A stretch of 64,000 nucleotides of DNA from assembly GCA_014529385.2 (NCBI GenBank), contig CM043958.1, positions 154,141,293-154,205,292 of the forward strand, given 5' to 3'. Shown here piece by piece: positions 44,253-57,331 of this stretch; the stretch's first letter is position 1, and each line of letters starts with the position of its first letter. Position numbers and translations under genes: made by a program. The notes under the pieces were generated by a model, which saw nothing but the letters and a program-made list of their open reading frames with translations, did no database searches and had not been told where the DNA came from. The stretch is from Adiantum capillus-veneris (lineage: Eukaryota; Streptophyta; Polypodiopsida; Polypodiales; Pteridaceae).

Positions 44253-44392
44253 CTATATAGTCCTAACAAAAATAGTCTCAGAGTCAAGAACAGATTGGTG
44301 TCTAAATATAGTGTCAGTATTTAGACACCATTCCATGGACACCATTCTATATAGTCCTAACAAAAATAGTCTCAGAGTCAAGAACAGATTGG
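44253..44392. repeat. 46-bp direct repeat near the right end of block D
   Basis: CTATATAGTCCTAACAAAAA and the bases after it to ACAGATTGG occur at 44253-44298 and again at 44347-44392 (period 94 bp). Confidence 0.9.
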
Positions 44393-44413
44393 GATCAAAA
44401 GTTACATTTGACA

Positions 44414-44820
44414 CTATGGGCTTATAGAATTGCTTATAAAACCTCGATTGGAACAACATCGTACAACATGGTATTTAGTCTTAATACTATCTTGCCTATG
44501 GAATTCCTAATTCCAACACTAAGAATAGCCAAACAACTTGAGTGAACAAGCCATGAAATGTCTTCACGAATAGATGCTTTCATCTGCATGAAAAACTGAA
44601 GGCAAAAAGAGTTTTTTGATAAGCATGTACGCTCAAAAGAATTCAAAAGAAGCAATTATGTTTTGATTTACACTTTAAAACATGCTAAGAAGCTAAAGAA
44701 TCGAGGAATGGGACCATTTGTGATCAAAGACTTATCACCAAGTGGCATTTAGACGATGAAAAAATGCCCAACTAGATTAGTGGATGTCGGCTTAAAAAAG
44801 TTCATCTACCACTAATCTAG
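44414..44820 (+). pseudogene. Integrase C-terminal part of element A
   Basis: Reads WAYRIAYKTSIGTTSYNMVF, LPMEFLIPTLRIAKQLE, FFDKHVRSKEF, then LKHAKKLKNRGMGPFVIKDL and VDVGLKKFIYH. These are the motifs that follow the catalytic core in gypsy integrases (typically WAYRTAYKTSIGTTPF..., LP.EFEIPSLRI..., GPF.I...). It joins the core that breaks off at 18770. Frame changes and stops are present. Confidence 0.85.
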
Positions 44821-44919
44821 GATATGCTTCTAATTATCCACAAGCAAAAGAAACCGACCAAGGAAAAACAACAGATTTCTGCCAAAGCACAAGCAGAGGC
44901 CAAGGAAAGAATAGAAAAG

Positions 44920-45290
44920 CGGAAGCCTACAACATGCGACTCCCCTGAAAATTAATGCCATTAAAGTAATAGATTTTGAAACTGAGAACATATATGATCC
45001 CGCAATTGCTGTCAAACTAGGATGCAATCAATTGGAAGCAACGACAATGCTTGATTCAGGTTCTTGAGGTAACCTAATCTCCTACAGCCTTTACAAGCAT
45101 CTCCACCTCGACAATCAATTATAGTCTATATAACAAGACCTTCATAGTTATTTAGAGCACTCAATCAAGGTAATGGGTTGGACAGTACTCTTGGTACAGG
45201 CTAACCAGTATGTTTATCTGCATAAGTTTTATCTGGTAGAAGATAAGCCCACACAACATGCTTTATTACTCGGGAAATTGTGGCAGAGAA
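44920..45290 (+). pseudogene. Second retropepsin-like domain downstream of integrase
   Basis: Reads INAIKVIDFETENIYDPAIA, VKLGCNQLEATTMLDSGS, stop, GNLISYSLYKHLHLDN, and HKFYLVEDKPTQHALLLGKL. LDSGS followed by a later LLGKLWQ is the aspartic-protease pattern. Position after integrase is odd: it is either the start of another element (cut at 45290 by element E) or an extra 3' protease of element A. Stops make it inactive. Confidence 0.55.
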
Positions 45291-46938
<1,648 letters not shown>

Positions 46939-46956
46939 TTACCTCTCTCTTGAAAT
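46939..46956 (-). promoter_or_regulatory. Polypurine tract of element E
   Basis: On the - strand TTTCAAGAGAGAGGTAA runs directly into the LTR start TGTCATAA, as in element C. Confidence 0.8.
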
Positions 46957-47279
46957 CATAGTCGTCCTCGACTATGAGGTAGAAGAGATAAAGCCTTAGT
47001 CATTAGTCAATCTTGCTTAGCGGGTAGAGGATCCTGTTTTACCCTATGACATCTTTCCAAGATGGATGACTAATCCATTTGGTGCTTGGGAGACATAATT
47101 GCCGCACGCATGTCTCCATTTCATTCTCCCAAGTAGAGTGACAAATGCTACTTGGTGTTTGAGAGACGTCGTCATCACAAACATGATTCTAAGCATGCAT
47201 AATATTTAAATTTATGCACAATAAAAAAAAGAACTAGTCTTATAAGACAAAAACATTGGTCATTTAAAAGAAATTTGTA

Positions 47280-47760
47280 CATTTTCTTACTCTAATGTGG
47301 CATTGTAAGCATTAACAAGGTTCATACTATCCTTAAGCTGTATTCCTTGCATCCATCTAGCATCTTCAAAAGGATAATTTTTGAACTTAATAAGATACCG
47401 TCTAATAATCTTACCATGTCATAGTACCTTGTCTTCATGCAGAAGGATAGATTCATGTTGTAGCACCTCTTCTTGACCTTCAACTTTGGGAGGGTCCTCA
47501 ATAATTAATTCACTTGGTGGCTCTCCTTTGTAGGGATTAAGTAGGCTCACATGAAAGGCATTGTGTATGAGCCAATGGTTGGGAAACTTGAGTTGATAAG
47601 CCATCTCATTGATGGGCTTCAAAATTTGGAAAGGACCATAGTATATTTTTGCTAACTTAGCATAATACTTTTGATGGCCTGTAGGATTTTTGCTCGTCGT
47701 TTGCCTCAATCAAGACTTGGGAAATTTAAGTAAGACCCAATCATTTTCTTTGAACATTAA
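47280..47760 (-). pseudogene. Integrase C-terminal region and chromodomain of element E
   Basis: HKRRALM-like linker text, ENDWVLLKFPKS, NPTGHQKYYAKLAKIYYGPF, MAYQLKFPNHWLIHNAFHVS, then ILLHEDKVL, stop, IIRRYLIKFKNYPFEDARWM, QGIQLKDSMNLVNAYNA. It is the same arrangement as the C-terminus of element C, with glutamine where C has stops. One stop lies before the chromodomain. Confidence 0.8.
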
Positions 47761-48488
47761 GGCCCTTCTGTGCTTGTTAGAATTGTCTCTATGCCCCGCA
47801 TAGGGAGAAGCATGGGATTCATACATGACTTTCTCACGAATGGAGTGGGTAACACATAGCCTATTGCTGTGGACAAGATAACCATCCTGCAAGGTGAATG
47901 GTTCCTCTTTCTTCCCCAAAGCAAGGGTTGACATTATGTCTCTATAGTCAGGGTCAGTAGCATGCTCATCTATCATAGAAGATAGATCATTGTGAGCAGC
48001 TATAGACACCACATTAACTTTTGGTCGTTGTGGAAGTGCATCACTTGGAAATTAAATTGTGAAAGAAAATTTTCCCACCTCATTTGTTTGCCAGAAAGCT
48101 TGGTTTGCGTCATGAAGTACTTGAGACTTTGGTGGTCTATTTGTTGAATAAATGGAGTCCCCAATAAGTAGTGCTTCAATGTGTCTAGGGCATGTAGAAC
48201 AACTAAAAGCTCTTTCTCATAAATGCCCAAGACTCGTTCATCTGTATTGAGCCTTCGCCTCTCAAATGGTATGGCATGCCCTTCTTGAAGTAACACTGCT
48301 CCAAGGCAATCACCACAAGCATCAGATTGGACTTCAAATGGCTTTGAGAGATCCGGAAGCATGAGGACTAGTTGGGAGGTAAGCTTCTCCTTGAGATTGT
48401 CAAAAGAATGTTTCTCCTTAGCAATCCATAAATACTTAACATTCTTCTTTGTTAAGTCATGTAATGAGAGAATTTTTTTATGAAGCAT
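47761..48488 (-). pseudogene. RNase H and truncated integrase N-terminus of element E
   Basis: RNase H: FEVQSDACGDCLGAVLLQEG, YEKELLVVLHALDTLKHYLL, QIDHQSLKYFMTQTKL. Then EEPFTLQDGYLVHSNRL, ESHASPYAGHRD and at about 47780 an abrupt switch to NKHRRALMFKENDW. In element C about 780 bp lie between these points, including all core residues of the integrase. A deletion therefore removed the catalytic core. Confidence 0.82.
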
Positions 48489-49156
48489 CTATAGTATGCA
48501 CACATACCAATAAAGCTTCTTAGCTTATGTAGATTCCTTGGATTAGGCCATGATTTTATTACCTCTAACTTTGATGGATCCATACAAATACCATCTTGAA
48601 AGATAATATGACCTAAGTATTGAATCTCTTGAAGGAAAAATTTGCTTTTCTTTTGGTTGAGAAAAAGCTTGTTCTCCGTCAATTTTTGAAAAATCACTTG
48701 AAGATGTTGCTTATGTTCCTCCAAAGACTTGGAGTAGATGATGATATCATCAAAGAACCAAGTGAATTTGCGGTAGGTATAAAGATTTTCTCCATCAGAG
48801 AATTAAATGTGGCTAGTGCATTAGTCAAGCCAAAAGGCATGACTAGATATTCATAAAGACCAAACGTTGTGCGAAACACGGTTTTTAGGATATCTTCATC
48901 CAACTATCCTTCTTTGATGATAGCCACTTTTAAGGTCAATCCTACTGAAGTAGGTAGAGCCTTGTAGATTATTAGACAGATCTTCCACCCGAGGCACTGG
49001 AAATTTGTTTTTTATAGTGATATGGTTTAGTGCTTGATAGTCCACACACATACGGTATGTACCATCTTTTTTTTGCACTAAAAGGACTGGAGAGCAAAAG
49101 GTAGAGGAGCTAGGCCTCAGCATCCCTTTGTCAACCAATTCTTGTACTTGCATCAT
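48452..49156 (-). pseudogene. Reverse transcriptase of element E
   Basis: [54 protein letters not shown], stop and frame change, [20 protein letters not shown], then [15 protein letters not shown], where the FFDD catalytic pair falls in a shifted frame, and LHKLRSFIGMCAYYRCF. Several frameshifts make it inactive. Confidence 0.82.
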
Positions 49157-52100
49157 GATCTCCTCCTATTGAGCTTGAGAAACTTGATAGGGAGGCTTGC
49201 TAGGCAATGAGCTTCCTGGAAGGAGCTCAATGCGATGGTCATCATCCCCTCCCTTTGGAGGTAAGTCCATAGGGATATCATCGATGAACACATCTTGGAA
49301 TCCTTTTAGAAAATTAGACAAGTCTAAATCTTCTTGATTCCTACCATTTACATTTGATGAACCATTCGGGTCTTTTAGGGACTCTTTGACAAAAATCATG
49401 TACGCAAAAACTGAGCTCTTCAATTATTTATCAAAAGGAGGAGGATCTATAAGTGGTATAATGCGACCACACTCACTAGCATCTATATACATGTTCTTTC
49501 CCCTATAGGTGAAGCAGATTCTCCTTTAGGGAAATTCATGTTGGTAGCCATGCAATCAAATCATGGTGCCCCTAGGATAGCATCCTCATGTTGGAGAGGA
49601 GATATGAAAAAGTCTTCTTTGTCGACATAGCTTTGAACATGAAGCCTCAAACTTCCCACTCAAGGGAGTAATGAAGGCTTGTTGTCCCTTGAAAGCTGTG
49701 TCAGTCGTTACAATATCTCCCATCTCAAAATCTTGAATGCCTAGCTTGGTGGCCAACTCCGTTGTTGATATGAAGTTGTGAATAGAGCTAAGGTCAAACA
49801 GGATGAAGGAATCATGCTCCCTTACCTTTCCCCGAGCATAGGAGAGAGACGATCTTTTGCAATGAGCATCCTCTTTTGGAGCTTCGATGGTGGAAGTCCT
49901 AGGAATCTCATTGCGAGCATTTTTCTTGGGGCAAGAATGATAGCCATGTCCTTGCTCCCCACACTTAAAACACTTATGGTCCTTGCAAAAAGCTTCAAGC
50001 TCTTTAGGAGAGAGTTTGTTTTGCCTTTGTAAACTCCCATCTCCTTGGAGTGATTGTTGTTGTTGTTGTTGTTACTGGAAGTGCCTTGGGAAGATTTTTG
50101 GGCATTGGTTTTCCCCTTTGCATCATTTTTGTCATTGTTTTCCATGGGCTTGACATTCTGTCTAGCCCCTTGTTGGAAAATTGATGTGTGAAGCAACCAT
50201 GGTGTGATGGATTACTTGGATGATAGAACTAGGCCGTTGAGAGTTGATGTATTCGGCCATCTCTTCAAGTAATCCCGCACAAAATTGCTGCTTTTGCTCG
50301 ATAAAGTCTATCTTTTGGAAGATAGTAGCCTTGAGATGTACCATCTTTTTTTTGCACAAAAAGGACTGGAGAGCAAAAGGTAGAGGAGCTAGGCCTCAGC
50401 ATCCCTTTGTCAACCAATTCTTGTACTTGCATCATGATCTCCTCCTATTGAGCTTGAGAAACTTGATAGGGAGGCTTGCTAGGCAATGAGCTTCCTGGAA
50501 GGAGCTCAATGCGATGGTCATCATCCCCTCCCTTTGGAGGTAAGTCCATAGGGATATCATCGATGAACACATCTTGGAATCCTTTTAGAAAATTAGACAA
50601 GTCTAAATCTTCTTGATTCCTACCATTTACATTTGATGAAACATTCGGGTCTTTTAGGGACTCTTTGAGAAAAATCATGTACGCAAAAACTGAGCTCTTC
50701 AATTATTTATCAAAAGGAGGAGGATCTATAAGTGGTATAATGCGACCACACTCACTAGCATCTATATACATGTTCTTTCCCCTATAGGTGAAGCAGATTC
50801 TCCTTTAGGGAAATTCATGTTGGTAGCCATGCAATCAAATCATGGTGCCCCTAGGATAGCATCCTCATGTTGGAGAGGAGATATGAAAAAGTCTTCTTTG
50901 TCGACATAGCTTTGAACATGAAGCCTCAAACTTCCCACTCAAGGGAGTAATGAAGGCTTGTTGTCCCTTGAAAGCTGTGTCAGTCGTTACAATATCTCCC
51001 ATCTCAAAATCTTGAATGCCTAGCTTGGTGGCCAACTCCGTTGTTGATATGAAGTTGTGAATAGAGCTAAGGTCAAACAGGATGAAGGAATCATGCTCCC
51101 TTACCTTTCCCCGAGCATAGGAGAGAGACGATCTTTTGCAATGAGCATCCTCTTTTGGAGCTTCGATGGTGGAAGTCCTAGGAATCTCATTGCGAGCATT
51201 TTTCTTGGGGCAAGAATGATAGCCATGTCCTTGCTCCCCACACTTAAAACACTTATGGTCCTTGCAAAAAGCTTCAAGCTCTTTAGGAGAGAGTTTGTTT
51301 TGCCTTTGTAAACTCCCATCTCCTTGGAGTGATTGTTGTTGTTGTTGTTGTTACTGGAAGTGCCTTGGGAAGATTTTTGGGCATTGGTTTTCCCCTTTGC
51401 ATCATTTTTGTCATTGTTTTCCATGGGCTTGACATTCTGTCTAGCCCCTTGTTGGAAAATTGATGTGTGAAGCAACCATGGTGTGATGGATTACTTGGAT
51501 GATAGAACTAGGCCGTTGAGAGTTGATGTATTCGGCCATCTCTTCAAGTAATCCCGCACAAAATTGCTGCTTTTGCTCGATAAAGTCTATCTTTTGGAAG
51601 ATAGTAGCCTTGAGATGTACCATCTTTTTTTTGCACAAAAAGGACTGGAGAGCAAAAGGTAGAGGAGCTAGGCCTCAGCATCCCTTTGTCAACCAATTCT
51701 TGTACTTGCATCATGATCTCCTCCTATTGAGCTTGAGAAACTTGATAGGGAGGCTTGCTAGGCAATGAGCTTCCTGGAAGGAGCTCAATGTGATGGTCAT
51801 CATCCCCTCCCTTTGGAGGTAAGTCCATAGGGATATCATCGATGAACACAACTTGGAATCCTTTTAGAAAATTAGACAAGTCTAAATCTTCTTGATTCCT
51901 ACCATTTACATTTGATGAAACATTCGGGTCTTTTAGGGACTCTTTGACAAAAATCATGTACGCAAAAACTGAGCTCTTCAATTATTTATCAAAAGGAGGA
52001 GGATCTATAAGTGGTATAATGCGACCACACTCACTAGCATCTATATACATGTTCTTTCCCCTATAGGTGAAGCAGATTCTCCTTTAGGGAAATTCATGTT

Positions 52101-52898
52101 GGTAGCCATGCGATCAAATCATGGTGCCCCTAGGATAGCATCCTCATGTTGGAGAGGAGATATGAAAAAGTCTTCTTTGTCGACATAGCTTTGAACATGA
52201 AGCCTCAAACTTCCCACTCAAGGGAGTAATGAAGGCTTGTTGTCCCTTGAAAGCTGTGTCAGTCATTACAATATCTCCCATCTCAAAATCTTGAATGCCT
52301 AGCTTGGTGGCCAACTCCGTTGTTGATATGAAGTTGTGAATAGAGCTAAGGTCAAACAGGATGAAGGAATCATGCTCCCTTACCTTTCCCCGAGCATAGG
52401 AGAGAGACGATCTTTTGCAATGAGCATCCTCTTTTGGAGCTTCGATGGTGGAAGCCCTAGGAATCTCATTGCAAGCATTTTTCTTGGGGCAAGAATGATA
52501 GCCATTTCCTTGCTCCCCACACTTAAAACACTTATGGTCCTTGCAAAAAGCTTCAAGCTCTTTAGGAGAGAGTTTGTTTTGCCTTTGTAAACTCCCATCT
52601 CCTTGGAGTGATTGTTGTTGTTGTTGTTGTTACTGGAAGTGCCTTGGGAAGATTTTTGGGCATTGGTTTTCCCCTTTGCATCATTTTTGTCATTGTTTTC
52701 CATGGGCTTGACATTCTGTCTAGCCCCTTGTTGGAAAATTGATGTGTGAAGCAACCATGGTGTGATGGATTACTTCGATGATAGAACTAGGCCGTTGAGA
52801 GTTGATGTATTCGGCCATCTCTTCAAGTAATCCCGCACAAAATTGCTGCTTTTTCTCGATAAAGTCTATCTTTTGGAAGATAGTAGCCTTGAGATGTA
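49062..52898 (-). repeat. Three perfect-length 1279-bp tandem copies in element E
   Basis: Copies at 49062-50340, 50341-51619 and 51620-52898, nearly identical (only a handful of single-base differences seen). Each runs, on the - strand, from gag (MEN-poly-Asn, knuckle, protease) into the first part of RT. The outer boundaries share ATGTA (49057-49061 in RT; 52894-52898 in gag), and each internal junction reads GAGATGTACCATC. This is a tandem multiplication seeded at a 5-bp homology, or an assembly error. Confidence 0.95.
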
Positions 52899-53903
52899 AC
52901 TCCCAAAACTTGTCTACATATTTGTGGATAGATTCATGAGAGAGAAGCTTCAAAATGCAACATTTGGTGAGCACTTTGTCCTTTGCATCACTTGCAAGGA
53001 ATTGCTTCATGATAGAAACTCGTAGAGTTGTCCATGTCTATGGCCCGCTTCTCCGTTGCCACGAAGGCTAGCCCACCATTGATGAGCCAATTTTTGGAAG
53101 TACATAGCTGCATGGTGTAGCTTGGAGGACTCCGTGAAGCCCTCATCTCCAAAGGCTGCATCAAATTGCTGGATGAAGGCCGATACTTTGTTGGTGGCGC
53201 CAAAGGTGCCATCATAGGTGAGAAAAGAGATACTCTTTCCTCCCTCTTTGAATTTCTTGAGCTTTTGTGACCTTCATCATGCAGGGTATGATTTGCAATG
53301 TTTTCCCCTCTTGTATTCTCTAGGAGAATAGCCATAGCTTTTGTGAGAAGAGGAGAAAGGTGAAGAATAAGGACAAGAGGGTGATCTCTTTCTTGCCCTT
53401 TTCTTCCTTTGTTTCCTCTCTTCCCTTTCAGAGTGACGAGGAGAAGGACCGTGTGTTGATCTTTTCCTCTTGGGAGGAGTTGGCGATCGTCTAGACCGCC
53501 GTCTTTGTGGAGCCACATCTTTAGAGGAACTTAAAGTTTCATTGCTTTCTTGCTCTTTGGATTGTTCCTCTTGTATGGGAGAGAGTCTTCTTTTGGGGGT
53601 CTCTTCAAGAGGCCTCCTAAGCTCGTCTCTCCTCTTGGAGAGGAAGGGAAATCCCATAAGTGTGAAGTTGTTTAGTAACTTTGGCTTGCAAAGCAGGACT
53701 GCCCATAGCTTGCTGCAACCTATGATATTATTGACAAAAATGTTCATTAAACTTATGTGTTTACTTAGTGTATGATTTTGGCAATTCAAAACCTTAGTTG
53801 CTACTCTTCTTAGCCTTTGAAAATAAGCACTTAAGTATCTACACGCACGACTCGAAGTGGTTAATTATAGAGAGTAGTGGAGTGGGTCTAACATAGAAGA
53901 GTT
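52899..53903 (-). pseudogene. Second gag copy of element E (left)
   Basis: Contains RRPLEETPKRRLSPIQEEQS, an Arg/Ser-rich region, the helical gag segment ([20 protein letters not shown]) near the tandem array, and leader text (53795-53903) that matches 55548-55656. It starts after a junction at about 53903 where leader text is fused to protease text of the right copy. Confidence 0.8.
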
Positions 53904-55656
53904 TCCAATCAGGGGAGTAACTAAGATGTCTTCTCCCTTGATAGATCCATCTGCTTTTAATGTATCTCCCCTCTCGTGGGCTTGTATGCCTAGCTTGGTG
54001 GTCAATTTCGTGGATATGAAGTTGTGAGTTGAACTAGGGTCAAACAAAATAAAGGCATCATGCTCTTGCATCTTTCCCCAAGCATAGGAAAGGAGAAATC
54101 CTTGGCAATGAGCATCCTCTTTTGGAGCTTCAAACATAGAGGCTCTAGGAGTCTCATTGCGGGCAATTCTCTTGGGGCAAGGACGATAACCATGGCCGTG
54201 ATCCCCACACTTAAAACATTTTTGGTCCTTACAAAAAGCTTCTAGAACTTTAGGAGAGAGTTTATATTTACCTTTGTAAACTCCCTTCTCCTTGGACCGA
54301 TTGTTGTTGTTGTTGTTGAAATGGCCTTGGTAAGAATTTTGGACATTGGTTTTCCTCTTGGCATCACTTTTGTCTTTATTTTCCATGGGCTTGACATCCA
54401 TCTAGTCCCTTGTTGGAAATTGATGCACAAAGCAACCATGGTGTGGTGGATTACTTCGGTGATAGAACCAGGCCGTTCAGAGTTAACATCCTCGACCATT
54501 TCTTTGGGTAATCCTCCACACAATTGTTGCTTTTTCTCAGCAAAGTTTATCTTTCGAAAGACAATAGCCTTGAGATATAAATCCCAAAACTTGTCCACAT
54601 ATTTGTGGATAGACTCATGAGAGAGAAGCTTCTAACTCCACCATTTGGTAAGCACTTTGTCCTTTGCATCATTGGCAAGGAATTGCTTTATGATGGAAAC
54701 TCGTATAGTTTTCCATGTCTTTGGGGCTTTACCATAGCCAGGAGGCTAGCCCACCATTGACGAGCCAATTTTTGGAAGTGCATAGCTACATGGTGTAGCT
54801 TGGAGGACTCCGTGAAGCCCTCGTCTCCAAAGGCCGCATCAAATTGTTGGATGAAGGCCAATACTTTGTCAGTAGCACCAAAGGTGCCATCATAGGTGAG
54901 AAAAGAGATACTCTTTCCTCCCTCTTTGAACTTCTTGAGCTTTTGTGACCTTTGCCATGCAGGGTAAGATTTGCGATGTCCTCCTCTCTTGTATTCTCTA
55001 GGAGAAAAACTATTGCTTTCCTCAGAAGAGGAGGAAGGTGAAGAAGCAGGAGAAGAGGGTGACCTCTTTCTTGTCCTTTTCTTCCTTTGTTTCCTCTCTC
55101 CCCTTTTTGAAGTAATTAGGAGAAGGGCTATGGATTGATTGTTTCCTCTTAAGAGGAGTTGGCAATTTTATAGTCTACCGTCTTCATGGAGCCACATCTT
55201 CGGAGGGATTCATTGCTTTCTCGTTCTTTGGATTCCTCCTCTCGTATGGGAGACAGTCTTGTTTTGGGGGTCTCATCAAGAGGCCTTCTAAGATCTCTCT
55301 CCTCTTGGAGAGGAAAGGAAATCCCATAAGTACAAAGTTGTTGAGTAACTTCGGCTTGCAAAGAGGGGTTGCCCATAGCTTGTTGCAACCTAGTAACAAG
55401 ATAATTAACAAACATGGGGGCATCATCATTAGCACCTTCATGTGCAAAATCAAAGTTATCAATGTTCATTCTACTCGCTTGGTTATTGTTAGCCATGTTA
55501 ATTAAACTTATGTGTTACTTAGTGTATGATTTGGCAATTCAAAACCTTAGTTGCTACTCCTCTTAGCCTTTGAAAATAAGCAATTAAGTATCTACATGCA
55601 CGACTCAGAGTGGTTAATTATAGAGAGTAGTGGAGTGGGTCTAACATAGCAGAGTT
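53904..55656 (-). pseudogene. First gag-protease copy of element E (right)
   Basis: Starts MANNNQASRMNIDNFDFAHE at 55496. The right copy continues through the helical domain, CFKCGDHGHGYRPCPKR (about 54170-54220) and FILFDPSSTHNFISTKL (about 54030), then ends at about 53904 in TPLIGN, where leader text restarts. The period to the left copy is about 1753 bp. The copies differ at many bases, so this duplication is older than the 1279-bp array. Stops and frameshifts are present. Confidence 0.82.
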
Positions 55657-55873
55657 GCCGAGGGATAGCTCCTTTTGGACTTCTTATGGCTCAGTAATGG
55701 TAATGTTGTAGGCAAGTCCAAAGCTCCCGAGGTGTGCACAATATCTCACATAGTGGGCTCAACAAAACCGATAATAGATCCCATTACCATTTACCCTAAT
55801 ATAATTAACAAAATCAATCATTTATAGGCTACTTAAAGGGCTCTCTTCTTAAGCAATAAAAGAGAAACCAAAT

Positions 55874-55885
55874 GCTCTGATACCA
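55874..55885 (-). promoter_or_regulatory. Primer-binding site of element E
   Basis: GCTCTGATACCA on +, i.e. TGGTATCAGAGC on -, one base from the LTR end. tRNA-iMet type, same as in element C. Confidence 0.9.
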
Positions 55886-55886
55886 A

Positions 55887-56535
55887 TGTAATGGAAATGG
55901 CCTATTAACTTGGAGAGTGGCGGAAATTAGAGAAGTACTTTTATGAAGTTACTTTGTGAGCATAGCAGGTGAACTTAATTGATAGTAGCAACATAAATAT
56001 AGAATTTAGTTAACTTGGCATGAACAATACTTTTTCAAGAGAGAGAGTTTAGAGAACCTGACAATAGTTGAGGACCTGATATATGTGGAGCCGGTCCCCC
56101 CTCCAATAGGCATTTGTAATATAATTTCTCCCATCAAGAGAGACTTGTTACAATACAATTTTTGTGTTCCTTGCGACCTAGGTGATGCAATGAAGATAGA
56201 AAGCTTCATGCATCACAATCATAACATAAAATTTGTGGAAATCATTAACTATCCCAAGACCTCAAACACCTTCGAAGGTGGAGAGAGCTAGCAGGGAATG
56301 AGGGTAGGGAAGAGGAAGAAGAAACATTTCTTAGGAGAAAGAATTAGTTCGTCACTTATCATTACTCTTCTTGTTAGCATACATAATAGCATAGTAATGA
56401 AGATGGAAAGCTTAAGCATTGAAGAATGACTCTTGGTTTGATTTGCATTCCATAGCCAAGAGTGTTGGTGTAGGCTCTCAACCTCTCTACTTGCTTGGAG
56501 AAGGAAAGGGAGCTCTTGCACTTTGCACAATACAC

Positions 56536-56596
<61 letters not shown>

Positions 56597-57318
56597 GTAT
56601 AACCCCCAAACATGCTTCTAGATTCCTTGGTCGACCCTCCCTTGTAGATCATGCTTGAAGCTCATTGGACCCCTCCAGGCCTAGCCAATCACAAGCAGGA
56701 GGCATTAAAAGCAACAAGGATAGTCTTGGGACAAGTGCCCCCCTTTCCGCTTTGAGAGAGAGGACGTGATAAATGAAAAAATAATCAATTAAATCTTCTA
56801 AATTATCATTGGACTCCTTGGGTGGCCAACCAATAGGCTTTAGGAACCTCATGAGGGCAACATGAGGAGGAACTTGACAAGTGTCCCTTTTGCTTTCTTT
56901 GTACCAAGCTTGCCTTGTGTGAGGGTGTGTGTGTTCTCTCTCATCCCCCCTCTGGTAGGGCTCACCCCCTCCTAGTAAGGATCATTTTTTACTTTTTCAC
57001 ACCTTATCCCAAGCACCTTAGTCCGCAAGAATGACAAATCACCTCAAGCCTGGGTAGTGTTCCCACAAGCATCTCAGACTCCCTAGCTGGCAAGCATGAA
57101 AAGCACCTCAAGCATCTTAGTCATCAAGCATGACAAGCACCTCAAGCACCTTAGTCATCAAGCACAACAAGCACCTCAAGCTTGGGTCAGGTTTCCACCT
57201 CAAGCTCAACCCTAGCTTACCTAAGGTCAAAGGACTTTTTAACGCTAACCTTTGGAGGTCTTTAATGAAGCTAACCCTAAAGTCTTCAAGCTCCATTAGC
57301 TAACCTTGATCTTTGACA
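55887..57318 (-). repeat. 5' LTR of element E, truncated
   Basis: Matches 45291-46938 from TGTAATGG to CTTTGACA at about 57318, then stops about 187 bp before the expected end. The truncation removes the target duplication. It contains a GA run at about 56539-56597 and CAAGCACCTCAAGC units at about 57010-57185. Confidence 0.88.
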
Positions 57319-57331
57319 GAACAAATTCTTC

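Larger units (their letters stand above)
18776..44408. mobile_element. Gene-carrying block D inserted in element A integrase
   Basis: The integrase of element A stops at about 18775 and resumes at 44420. TGACA at 18771-18775 recurs at 44409-44413 and may be a target duplication. Taking out element C leaves about 16.75 kb with two convergent genes: a spliced multidomain gene on + (28.0-34.03 kb) and a transposase-like pseudogene on - (44.1-40.4 kb). No clean terminal inverted repeat is visible. The left end has GGTGTGGTCACTGGTACCA followed by TATTTCAGACGTCC, and the right end has palindromic GGTGTCCATGGACACC followed by AAGTATTTAGACATC, which are related. I infer a large DNA transposon; two successive insertions are an alternative. 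Confidence 0.55.

Noticed and set aside
49778-52590. Three identical 84-codon frames on the + strand
   Set aside because: Antisense shadows of gag copied in the 1279-bp array.
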